Below are positions 11,164 through 21,748 of a stretch of 64,000 nt of DNA, piece after piece. Under the pieces are notes generated by a model. The model was not told the DNA's origin. It was given only the letters and a program-made list of their open reading frames with translations, and did no database searches. The DNA is from Desarmillaria ectypa. Taxonomy: Eukaryota > Basidiomycota > Agaricomycetes > Agaricales > Physalacriaceae. Both the position numbers and the translations under genes were made by a program. Location of the stretch: assembly GCA_030407005.1 (NCBI GenBank), contig JAUDYN010000006.1, positions 2,852,001 to 2,916,000 on the forward strand, given 5' to 3'. Each line of letters opens with the position of its first letter. The first letter of the stretch is position 1.

Positions 11164-12103
11164 TGCACCGCGTATGAAGCTGTTCATGGCAAAGACCTGT
11201 TATACCATCGCAGTGGGATAGATCCTAGAACGCCATATGGCCAATCATGAGTGGAAAATACCGACCAAGTCACGTTGACAATAAACTTACCTTCCTCCTT
11301 GGAAACTTTGTTGACGAATCGAGTGCGGAAATACGGCTATATGTGTAAGAGTGATGACAAACCGCTAGAATTCATTCGAACGGCAGGTTTGACGTAAGTC
11401 GCATCGCGCGAGGGATTTTCTCAAATGGTAATATCATTATACCGTGCTGGACTTTCAGTTTCAGAAATCTCGGAGCAATTCTGTTAGAAAGGGATAGCTC
11501 GAAGAGGTAAGCAACTGCCTCACCGAACCGTTTAATGACAGCAAGGAGCCGCGGCAGAGCAAGGCAGGCAGACCCTGCAAATAACGATGTACGTGTCGAG
11601 AACAAATATAGACAACTGAACTCAAGAAAAGCTATTAGAAAAGAGTAAGGCACTCTTCCAGAAGATCCTTTTGTATGTCAGTGGTAGTTTCGTGGTGTCC
11701 AATCCTGCATTCTCCGAAGAGATGGGGAGGTGTCCGAAGGAAGAGAGAATTAAATCATTCCATAGTGTGGATGCTCTGGTCTAAGAGCAAATGACAGGAG
11801 TACGGGAGAAGCTCGGTCTTCGCTGAGGATCGTGTAGTAGGCTAGTAGCTGTCTAGAAACTTGGAAAAGACTAAAAGAAAACGATGAGACAGTCCTTGTG
11901 ATGCAGAATGAGGAAGATATTTGCACTAGTGCGACACAATAGAGCACTTACCAGGCATCTACTTATTTCTAGGGCCTTGGCTTGCAAGGGAGGGACAGCA
12001 ACTGAGTCAGAGCAGTGTGGTTGTGCCGACCCACGTTTCTCCGGAGCGGAACCGACTACCGGAGGATGTCCCCCGGTAGCAATGTCTGCCTTTCTCAATC
12101 ATC
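11164..12103. promoter_or_regulatory. divergent intergenic region between P450 and Zn2Cys6 regulator
   Basis: This 940 bp lies between the P450 start (minus) and the regulator start (plus) and must carry both promoters. I see no clear gene. A minus-strand open frame at 11372-11653 has no recognisable content. Confidence 0.4.
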
Positions 12104-15100
12104 ATGGAGGACGAGTTGTCTTTCAGAAAAAGGAGAATGACTCGTGCGTGCGATAGGTGCCGTGTAAGGAAAAGTAAGCTTTGTCTATGCCTTGTTCTCG
12201 TGGCTGTTTCTGACGTAGGCTTCCTTGCTAGTAAGATGTATAACCCGTCCGCTCCATCAGATCTGCTAATACAACTGCTCAGTATCGAAAATGTATAGGT
12301 GATCACGCTGCTGAACAGGGAAATCGCTGCTCAAGTTGCGTTGTGACCGATGCAGAGTGCACCTATGCGACTCCGGCGAAAGCCAGTTTTTCCCTTTATT
12401 GTGAAATACTAAGACTTATCACAACTCTCGTACAGAAACGGGGTCAAAAGTCCAAGTCAGTGCGTCTATCTCCATGCTCAAATAGGCACTGATTTCGGTA
12501 GTCCCAAGCAAAACGTTGATCCGGCATCCTCTAATTTCCGGAGACGCAAAAACAATGCCAGGTGTGACAATTGTAAACCCGGTGACTTCATGATAATGCA
12601 ACTGATATCTGACCAGCTACGTGGCGGGATTAGTACAACGCGCAGAGCAATTGGAACGTACGATCAAAGAGGTTCGGAAATAGTGCATCTACCCCGTAAC
12701 TTTTCTCAGTAATTACAGCTCAATCCCGCTGCCGTTCTACCTGAAAGAACAGTACACGGGATGCCAAGACACGTGCCGGGGATACCCTTGCAAGGAGATT
12801 CATCCCGATCTGCAAGTCATATGCCGTCTGAGACAGTGGTTGAGCTTGATGACGACTTTACGAGCCTGGACCTTGGGGAAAAAATGAAGAATCTGTCATT
12901 AAAACACGACAAGGCCTTCAGCGAGAGGTGTTTCGGATCATCAAGTAGTTTGGCGCTTTTCATGAATGCCCTTTCCACCAAAAAGAAGTTGACGGGTCGC
13001 TTGAATACGATGCAACTACAAGACTACTCCAATTTATATCCTGTGTGTCCTGCTTTAAGCCTCAGCTAGCTTCTCTTTCGCTAAACCAGTTTTGATGACC
13101 AGTGGGAGCAGGCTACTGCCGACGCCGAGAAATCTTGTTACGTTTTTCCTGACAATGATCTTATTACGAACCTGGTCGCCATATATTTTGAAACGGTCAA
13201 TCCAATTCTTCCAATCCTGCATCGACCTACGTTCACGAAAGACGTCGCCAATGGGTTACATCTACGTGATGAAAATTTCGGTGCTATATTACTTCTTATT
13301 TTAGCTGTTGCGTCGCGTTATTCCGACGACCCAAGGGTATTAGCCGATCCCAGCTCGAGGCTTTCCGCAGGATGGGGTTTCCTCGTGCAGGCCCCCATCT
13401 TCAAAAAAACAGTATTGGCTCCTCCTAGCTTATATGAAATTCAGCAAGCTGCCGTAAGTCTATCTCCTACCACTTTTCAATCAAGCTCAGCATGGCTTCG
13501 GAAGCTCGGGGTGATATGTTCCATGGGAACTTCCGTTTCTCAGTTTAGCTGGACCGTTATTGGGCTCGGACTACGCTCTGCAGTAGAAATTGGGTTACAT
13601 AGGCAGAAGCCTAAAGGGCATAAACTGACAGTCGACGATGAACTCAAGAAGCGATCCTTTTGGTACTTTTCCTATTCTTCGTATCGCCGAGAGATGCCGA
13701 TGGACCTATATGTAGGGCGCTTGTTACATTTGACAGACTACTAAGTCTATACCTGGGCCGGCCCATCACGATACAAGAGGAAGAGTTCGTCGTTTTGACA
13801 CATTCTATTAATTCTGCCGAACATTCATATTTTTGCTACAGCTTCGACTTGGAGCTGCCGGTTGAATGCGACGACGAATATTGGGATATTAGTCCTGATG
13901 GAGAAGTGCATTTTTGCCAACCGGCGGACAAACCTTCTAAAATCAGCTATTTCAACGCGCAAATACGGTTAAGCGGGATAATGTCGGCTGTCATGAGGAA
14001 TCTGTATTCCATCAAGAAAGGTCGAGACATGTTAGGCCTTAGCGGAAAGGATGAGCAGCACATCGTTTCTGACATAGATTCTTCAATGAATGCTTGGATG
14101 AACGCCATCCCCGAACATTGTATGCCTTCCATTATGTCAGTCCAACGTTCCGCTTACCATGTTTCAGTACGTTGGGACCCCGACCGCGATAATACGCTGT
14201 TCTTGTATCAATCTGCGGTTCTATATAACACCTACTATATGCTCCAGATCTATATACATCGACCCTTTCTACGCGCGGAATCTTCCTTTTCCACTCCATC
14301 TCTCATTATATCCACGGTTGCAGCCAGATCTTGTGCTCGAATCCTTCAGGTTCATTTGACAAGAATAAAGTTTACAACGCCCCACCTTCTGGTAAGCTGA
14401 ACATCTCTACCTCCTCATCCATTAATCGGAAGTCGTTTTAGATGGGAGCCTTTATGTCTGGTGCTGTACTGGCCATAAACATCTGGAGTCACAAACGGGT
14501 GGGCCATCCCCCAAATGCATATGACCTGACTGGCTTTGAACAGTGCCTAGCCACCTTCATACATGCTGCCGACACGTGCGTTCGAGTATATTTCGTACCA
14601 TGAGTAACCTGATATTGGTCCATTGATAGGTGGAATGTTGCTGGTTGTTCACTGTGGGTAGCAGTTCCAAAGTATTACATCTGCATGACTACAAATGGAC
14701 GTCTAGGAAAATGTTCAAGGGCATGGCATCCTTTGAGACCGTTGGTGTTTTAGATGGCGCTTCTATCAATACTGAATATCCTCGGGAAAATGCCGCCCCT
14801 GTATCTGCTCCTATTTGGGATTCGTATCATACTATACCAGACGCTCCACCTGAACAAATGCAGCAATTTGGTACCGTTGGCCTTCCCTCCTTCGATGTAA
14901 ATCCTTGTTCACGAGAGCTAGCTTCTACAGATACAGAGTACTTGAACAGTTATCTAGAGACCCACACCGGTGCAGGCCAGCCCTTAGACTGGACGGACGT
15001 GGAGTCGTGGAGTTGGCCCCAGTCGACATTCTGCGATATTGCGGAATCAGAGTTGTCTGGGGGTCTAGGCACTATCGATATGTGGACTTTTGCACCTCCA

Positions 15101-15112
15101 GGATTTGGGTGA
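12104..15112 (+). CDS. Zn2Cys6 transcription factor with fungal-TF middle domain, copy 1
   Basis: Fourteen exons keep one frame for 733 residues: 12104-12173, 12232-12237, 12299-12381, 12436-12455, 12617-12671, 12719-13042, 13103-13453, 13505-13662, 13716-13784, 13842-14119, 14168-14391, 14442-14575, 14630-14653, 14707-15112. The zinc cluster is Cys16, 19, 26, 36, 39 and 46 (CDRCRVRKIRCD, then RCSSC), a DNA-binding domain. Cys26 exists only if the 6-nt exon 2 (TAAGAT) is included. A coiled-coil (NYVAGLVQRAEQLERTIKE) and the fungal-specific TF domain follow (NPILPILHRPTF, GLHLRDENFGA, RYSDDPRV, AGW, TSVSQFSWTVIGLGLRSAVEIG, DRLLSLYLGRP, LPVECDDEYW, RWDPDRD). Exon 3 needs a GC donor to keep frame. 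It faces the P450 at 11163, a likely former target, and is paralogous to the gene at 21749. Confidence 0.85.
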
Positions 15113-15546
15113 GCCGTCACTGTCTCTTGGAAAGTGTCTGCTGATATCTGTAGCATCGCGGAGTGGGATGCATACGTTAATAATATGGGTCTCGAGAATA
15201 GACACTTTTAATTCTACAACTCTGTCAGCGAACGTACGAAGTACGTGTCCTGATCTAAATATGGGCTAACTAAAATGTATCGTCGGTCATTGGTGTCGCA
15301 TATATAGTTAACTTAGGTGCCTGAGAATACATAACGGCTCGAAGTGGTGGGTTCTTCTCTATCGTCCTCGGGAGATTTCAGCATCAGCTGATATTGTCCG
15401 TGCAGTTGCATTCTTGCAAGACACTATTGAAGAGCCAGTCAGTGTCGGATGCTATGGATAAATCATAAAATACTTTTCACTTATCACGACTTTAATTGGT
15501 CTCTGTTATCGCAGCAAGCAAATGCATACAGTAATAGAGTTTTGAA
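15113..15546. other. no gene recognised
   Basis: Intergenic between the regulator and the Crinkler-like gene; no feature seen. Confidence 0.45.
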
Positions 15547-17705
15547 GTGCATAGAGGAACCATTAAGCAGAGGACCGAAATGATGGGTAGAGCACAAATT
15601 GAAAGGTGCCTAGGCACTAAGCATTATGACGGCAAGAGTTCGGCGAAGGCAGTCGGAGATTCAATATTGCAGATTAATTGGGTCAGTCGGCAAATCCCGA
15701 AGGTTCATTACGCTTGCTTCCTTTCAGCCATGGAAACCTTTTACTGTGGCATCTATGATCCCGCCACATCTAAACAGTATACGCCTATCGTTTCTTTCAA
15801 GTTATTGATGAGACCAAGGGTCGCTTGTGTCGAGGATGCCATAGAAACCATCTTCGAGCGAGTCAAAGGCATGCCAAAGTTCAAACGGCTTGGCGAATGG
15901 TCGCTGGATAGGATCCAACTCTGGAAGGTATCTGCCTGTTCTGAAGCTGCCACAATCCTAGATCAACTTTCTATCACTAGTTGAATGAACCAGTGATCGC
16001 CCTCGACTGGGAGGACAACCCTAGTCTACTCGCTGGCCCTATCGAGGGCTGTGCCACCCGCTTACGAATGACCTGCGACCTTTCTATGCCTATCAGAAAC
16101 GAAGTCGGTAAGGCTTTACTCGACTTCGTCGTCGTTCTTGAGCCGCCAGAGTCCGAAGAGATGCTGGATCAAATCCAAGATCTGATACCTCGTAGTGCGT
16201 GTCGGTGTTGATCTGACTGCAGGCTGTTGTTTTACTTCTAAGTTAGACTTTCAAGAGACGCTTTCAGAGGTTCTCAGAGGACCAACGCCTTCCCAGCAGG
16301 CCAAGTCGACGGAGTACAAAGAGCACCAAAGGAAGCAAAGACCAGTATTCGATGGCCGTTACGACTTCGACAAACCTCAGAACACCGAGGGGTTACCTAT
16401 TGCTTTATATCATCCTGTCTTTGCCCAATTCAGGACGCAGTTCGCCAATGTGGATCTCCCAGTACCTCAAAAAGTCTTACGCTCCACGGTGAAGGTTGTT
16501 GACGTGTCCTCGGCTATTTATTCAGGCGCCAGGAAGGGAGAAAAGCGACGAAGAGAAAATCTTGTTCCTCACCTCTCGGCTGCCATTGGTCATTCCATCG
16601 AGCATGTCTCCAATCTTGATGGTACCGAGCCTGATGGTACCGTTCTACATCGACCCGCGCACGTAGTGGAAGGAGAGAGCGTGGCGCTTTCGCTGAGCGA
16701 GGTCAAGGATGAGATAGGAACGGGAGGGTCCGACCCCTCCATTCAGGGTGGTTTGTCTGTCCGTCACTTTTGGGCGCAAACAAATGTAAATCCGAATGTT
16801 GTCCGTTACGTCCAAGCTGACCGTTCTTTTACTAGCGCACTAATTACAGAAATGCGACCTGCTGTCCTACTCTTATCTTCGCAGCTGCAGGCCCTTGGAT
16901 GGCTGTCTTCGGCGTCGTCTTTACCGACAAATTGATCATCGAACCATTGACGGATCTCATTAGGGTTGTCAATCTTCGTCTGAACAGCCCACATTACCGA
17001 CGGATAGCCCGGCTCTTTTACGTCTTCGGTAACTGTCTTACTTCGTTGGCAAACTACTGGGATACACTGGTCATCCCTTCTGTACCTGTAACCTCGATGG
17101 AACACCCTCGCTACTTCCCTCATGTCAACAGCTATATCTCGAACGACTCGACTACCTCTTTTCGATATCTTCGCCCGATGGATCCACAAGATACTCTCTG
17201 TGTTACTTTTCTCGCAGAAACACCTTCCCGCACTCGTATTGTTGTCAAGTTCGTGGAACAATACGGGGGTGGAGCACATCAACTTCTCGCTGATGCCGAT
17301 TTGGCCCCCAAGCTCCTCTATCATGGTCCTCTTGATTCTTCTACCGACGCGCCTTCATATGATAGTCTTCGCATGGTGGTGATGGAAGAGGTGGAGGGTA
17401 CCAATGCGTTTGCTCGATACCAAGGTCGAAAGGCACCGGAATCGTTCGTCACCTCGGTACGCGAGGCTGTACGCAAACTGCATGACCACGGGTTTGTATT
17501 CGGTGACTTACGGCGCCAGAATATCATGGTCACACGAGATGATAAAGTCAAACTGATTGATTTCGATTGGGCTGGGAAGGATGGTGAGGTAGAGTACCCG
17601 ATGCGGCTGTCTGAAAAAATACAATGGGCACCGGGGGTAAAGGCGATGGAGAAAGTTTGCAAGACTCACGATAACTTTATGATTGACCAACTGTACTATG
17701 GGTAG
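15547..17705 (+). CDS. Crinkler-like protein with atypical kinase tail, probably frame-broken
   Basis: Exon 1 (15547-15927) ends in a CRN-type header, VACVEDAIETIFERVKGMPK followed by SLDRIQLWK. A phase-0 intron 15928-15980 joins it to LNEPVIALDWEDNPSLL and a CRN-like stretch to about 16191. The central part (16223 to ~16850) has RYDFDKP, GHSIEHVSNLDGT and GSGGSDPS-like GTGGSDPS motifs. The C-terminal part (to 17705) has AGPWMAVFGVVFTDKLI and a kinase-like core: VKFVEQYGGGAHQLL, VREAVRKLHDHGFVFGDL, RRQNIMV and DFDW in place of DFG. CRN proteins with such tails occur widely in agarics and may belong to self/non-self or nucleic-acid processes (family knowledge). The frame changes between ITEMR (~16856) and LIFAAAGPW (~16880) without a clear intron, and the 31 bp intron near 16192 is unusually short, so the gene may be inactive. 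Confidence 0.6.
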
Positions 17706-20295
17706 CTGAGACATTCAAAAATTGTACAGATCATTCTCCCATCTCAGGAAACTTAGGCATAGGTCAAAGAACCTCCTGTGAGTATTGGATCTCTTTAAAG
17801 GAGTTGTGAGCAACGAGTTGATCTCAGCATACCATGACCGTCATCAATCCGGCAAAGCTATCTTCACTTTTTCTCCTTCTATCAACATTCATGCAGAGCC
17901 CATTGAAGGACGATGATGTCGATCTTTTCGAATTCTGTGGTCGAAAGAGAGCAAAGTAGACGATATCGATGACAATTTTCAGGGAGTATATACGCCTTTG
18001 TATCCTTTCTATGTTTTTTCTAGCTTTTCCTGCCTCAGACGGTGCTTGTCCTGAATCTTCGTCGTCGGCGACGCGTCTTCGCCAGTCATCTTTTCCTCCA
18101 ACCCCGCAATCTCCTATCCGAAGAGGTACTGACTTCACATTCTACGGGGTCCAAATCACGTTAAAAGTGGGCGGCGGCGGCGGCTACATTGGGCTCGGGG
18201 AGCAAACAGGTACGCCACCTAATTGACTCTTCCATTGTAGGTGTGCGTCCAATAGGAAGGACCCTACTGCGCCCATCATTCTACACCAACCCAAGCCCTC
18301 TGTGTCATCGTCACGGTGTAGGCGTATTTCATAGAGCGTGAAGAACTCAGTCCGTGGCGCTTTCTCCAGTCATACGTGGCTCACAAGGGACTTGTGTTTG
18401 TGATGCGTGAATTTTAGCAGCACGCTCAATTTGAAAGCATCACATCATAATCCGTGATGTTTTCGTATCACTCAACTGCTACACGGTTGTCTACCATTCG
18501 ATTCAATGGGATACATTAATACAAATGCTATGAAACGAGCTTACAAGCGGCCAGACAACCGTCAACGCGTTTACTGGAAGATATTGGCTCTCGTTTCGGT
18601 CCTGTTCATCCGAGAACGCGTCGTTTCTGAGGCCCGGGGAAAAGTTGAAAAACCCACTGAGGAAATCCGCCAAATATCAGGCCTTCAAGACGGGTCTCGT
18701 CACCTTGCCCTCTGCCCTGTATTCCTTTATGCGAGATCTGTAGGTGACCCTTGAGTACTGGCCAGACTTGCTTTGGTATAGCAGAACGCACCAGAATGCC
18801 ATTACAATCACTTCAGATATCCCATTTCGAGGTCCAGATGCGCCGTGGTCGAATCCAACGGAACACAGTGGTCGCATTGAAAGTTGAACGTTGGGGTCTC
18901 CTCGTCACTGAAACCAAGCCGAGGCCCACGGACGCCGGTGTAGCGCGAAGAGACGAGTATTTTGATGATCGGGAAGGAGTGGCTGAGTTTTAAAATTTAC
19001 GTCTACGACGACGAATAGTAAATACGGCAAACGACCGACTGCTCGAAAGGCGCTAATGGAAACAGCTATTTATGCGGGTACCTTCACGACTTGATAACGA
19101 CAAAGGTAAAACCTGCTAGTATAGAACCACGCCGCCAAGCCCATCGATTATTTGCTGAAAGGATTGCAATGCACTGGTCCTTCGTCTATGCTCTGCCTCT
19201 GTAAAAGAATTATCTTTTCGTCAACGACGACGGTATATCGTTTTTGTCTGATGTCGTGGAAGTCTATGCAGTCCTGATGGTACCACTCGCATGTTCTTCA
19301 CGCTTCAAATCTCGATGGATGACAATGCACGGTGACTGTGCTATACATATGCTTTACTGAGGCGAATGCACCTCTACCTCAGGTGAGTGTCGTACCTCAA
19401 AGGACTGGAAGTCGCAATTGATAGCCATCAGCAGCAAGTTTGCGGGCATCTCAGACCGGTCCTTTCATTATGCTAAAACGAAGCATATACCGAAAAATTC
19501 TAGGTACACTCGGCGTAGACTGTAATGTTTCAACACGTGTTTCAAGTAATAAGTGGGTGGGAGAACATTCTTGGCTGGAATATAGACGAATCAGAAACCT
19601 TCTTGTCTCCTATGAACCTAAAAATTCGAAGCAGAGCCGGCCTAGGTTCAATCAATCATTCTTCAGGGAACCGATGATATCTTCTGCATAACATCCCCTG
19701 ACGCATGTCGTCCACGTTGCGTGTTACTTCACTGTCTTGTTTTCATTGCCCTCGGAACCATGGAATATGAGCTGGTACCGAAATACATTACACCAGCCTC
19801 GGTCGCTCTGCTTACGATAAAAGAAGCCGCTACCTCCCGGAACATTTGGTCAGTTACCTGGATGTCGGGTTGGCTGTCAGCTTTCGTCTCCTAACAATCA
19901 ACCCAGAATTTTATGAAGGTACGAGGTCCAACCGAACAAGGAAGGTACCAGTTACCGTACCTCAGTTCTTGAAGCTCGAGCTGTAACGGGTCCAGAATGC
20001 AGGTGCACGACGGTCGTCTACGGGATAACTCGGAGATGCTGCTTTAGCTGAGCTCCAGCTTTTCAATCGTTGCCTCATAGGCTCGGATTTTATTCTCTCG
20101 AACCGTCAAACGAGCTGAGACTTCAATTGCGGTTACACATATTATTGCCATCCAATCAACAGTCATTTATAGCAGCACCCACCCAAATTGCGACAACTGG
20201 AATACATGTGGTGCAGTCCAATTTGATATTCATTCTCACCAGACAACCTTTACGTACCACAAGACTTATTCTCTCCTCCCCAAAAGAGGAGACAC
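17706..20295. other. no gene recognised
   Basis: The open frame 17969-18226 (+) starts with a hydrophobic MTIFREYIRLCILSMFFLAF and could be a signal peptide, but nothing downstream supports a gene. The frame 18506-18754 (+) has one hydrophobic stretch. Neither is reported as a CDS. The right end is the promoter of the small-peptide gene at 20348. Confidence 0.35.
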
Positions 20296-20347
20296 TAAGC
20301 GTATAAAAGGACCCATTTCACTAACAACTTCCCCAGCTTCAGCAATC

Positions 20348-20606
20348 ATGTCTGCCCCAGAAACTGCTACCAAGACTGCATCCACCGGAACTTCCTCTGT
20401 CCTCGGAGGACAAATCGTCGGTCGCTCCAACCGACAGGCCGTCGCACCCCCCAAGGAGGCCTTGAAGCTCCGTCTTGACCTTAATCTCGAGGTCGAGATC
20501 GCCATCCAGGCCAAGGTCAACGGCGACATCACCTTGTCGCTCCTGTGAGTAGATCCCGACGCGTTTAACCGGTGGATTGTGCTGATTTTCGACGCGTAGT
20601 GAGTAA
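20348..20606 (+). CDS. small conserved peptide gene, family copy 2
   Basis: Exon 1 20348-20544, intron 20545-20599 (55 bp), exon 2 20600-20606, 67 residues ending LLE. The N-terminus MSAPETATKTASTGTSSVLG and the piece GGQIVGRSNRQAVAPPKEA link it to copies 3, 8, 11 and 12. The core KLRLDLNLEVEIAIQAK plus VNGDITLSLL is unchanged, although several third codon positions differ from copy 1. TATAAAA lies at 20302-20308, 40 bp before the ATG. GTGAGT gives an in-frame TGA if the intron is kept. It lies between the Crinkler-like gene and the second regulator. Function unknown. Confidence 0.85.
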
Positions 20607-21748
20607 ATATTCTACCGCGCTTGAATACAGCGGGGCGGACAGTCATAGGATATCAGGTTAGCCTGAATTCTCTTGTTTTCATGTCTTAGTTGCTGATACT
20701 CTGTTCTTCCGCTAGTTCCACTTGTTATCTGATGAGCGTGAAGGTTGACGTAGTGTGCGGAAAAGTGTACCTTTGTCAATATTACGCGTAGCACCCCAAT
20801 CCATTCTTGACCAACACAACTTCTGAGATGGTGAGAAGACCACAGTTGTGAAGACGCGACCAGAGTCAGAAGTATACGTGCCTTGAGTAGTTAACGTAGA
20901 ATATGCATAACAGTGGACGGATGAAGACGAAACAATCCGGAAGTTATATGTACAGGTAATGTCAGTCAACACGCATTATCTTGTGGATACTGGAGTTTGA
21001 ACATTGACTTGGAAGACTGAGGTCGCGCCGTCTATGCCTGACTTACAGGAAGAAACCGGCAGTATGAAAACTGCTCGTTGAGGATAATAGCCGGATATTG
21101 GCCGGATAACTGATATTAGTGGTTAGTAATAGGCCCACAAGGGCATCTCTGTGCAAGCCGCTTTTGACTTGAAAATGATGAACGAGACACGCGATATCCG
21201 ACACTTTTGCCGACTGTATTACCCCATACTGTACATCGATTCTAACCTTTTCGATTATCTTACTCCTATACTTCATCCCGCCAGTAGTAAATATATACCC
21301 TTAGTTATACCCGTGACCTCAGTCGTATCCACCCTTGCTGCGCTGACTGAGCTCTGACTACGTCGTTCTATTCACTTTAGAAAGCAATAAACCGCCGGCA
21401 TGATTTAAATCGCGCGAATGCCTAAGCGTCTGTAATATGTACGCAGTACAAGGTAAACAGGTGGCTGTGCTAATCCATCGGAATCATGCCCGAGTCCCTC
21501 ATTAACTACGCCTTCGCTTGTTTGACTGCTTGAGGTTTTTTTGCCTGGCTTCTTGACGCTGGGTGCTCCTCCTCCACAGTTGGCCCGGTAGTGGGAGTTA
21601 GGTCTGGGCTCGTGCAAAAGGTGGCTATAATGTACGTGCTACCCAATTGCTACTTAGTCTTCACTTACTCCCCATGTTGTGTACGTAATATCTGGGACCG
21701 GCGTTCACGGTGTGAACACTGTTGTGTCATCCTACCTACCTAACTACT
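20607..21748. other. no gene recognised
   Basis: 3' flank of the small-peptide gene and 5' flank of the second Zn2Cys6 regulator. A weak match to the downstream box (aggtaatgtcagt) is near 20951. No other feature is supported. Confidence 0.4.

Noticed and set aside
12241..12298. Longer exon 2 of the regulator reading KMYNPSAPSDLL
   Set aside because: It ends in a stop, differs completely from the paralogue at the same place and destroys the zinc cluster; the 6-nt exon restores it in both copies.
16806..17324. 172-codon minus-strand frame
   Set aside because: Antisense to the kinase-like part of the Crinkler gene; no independent support.
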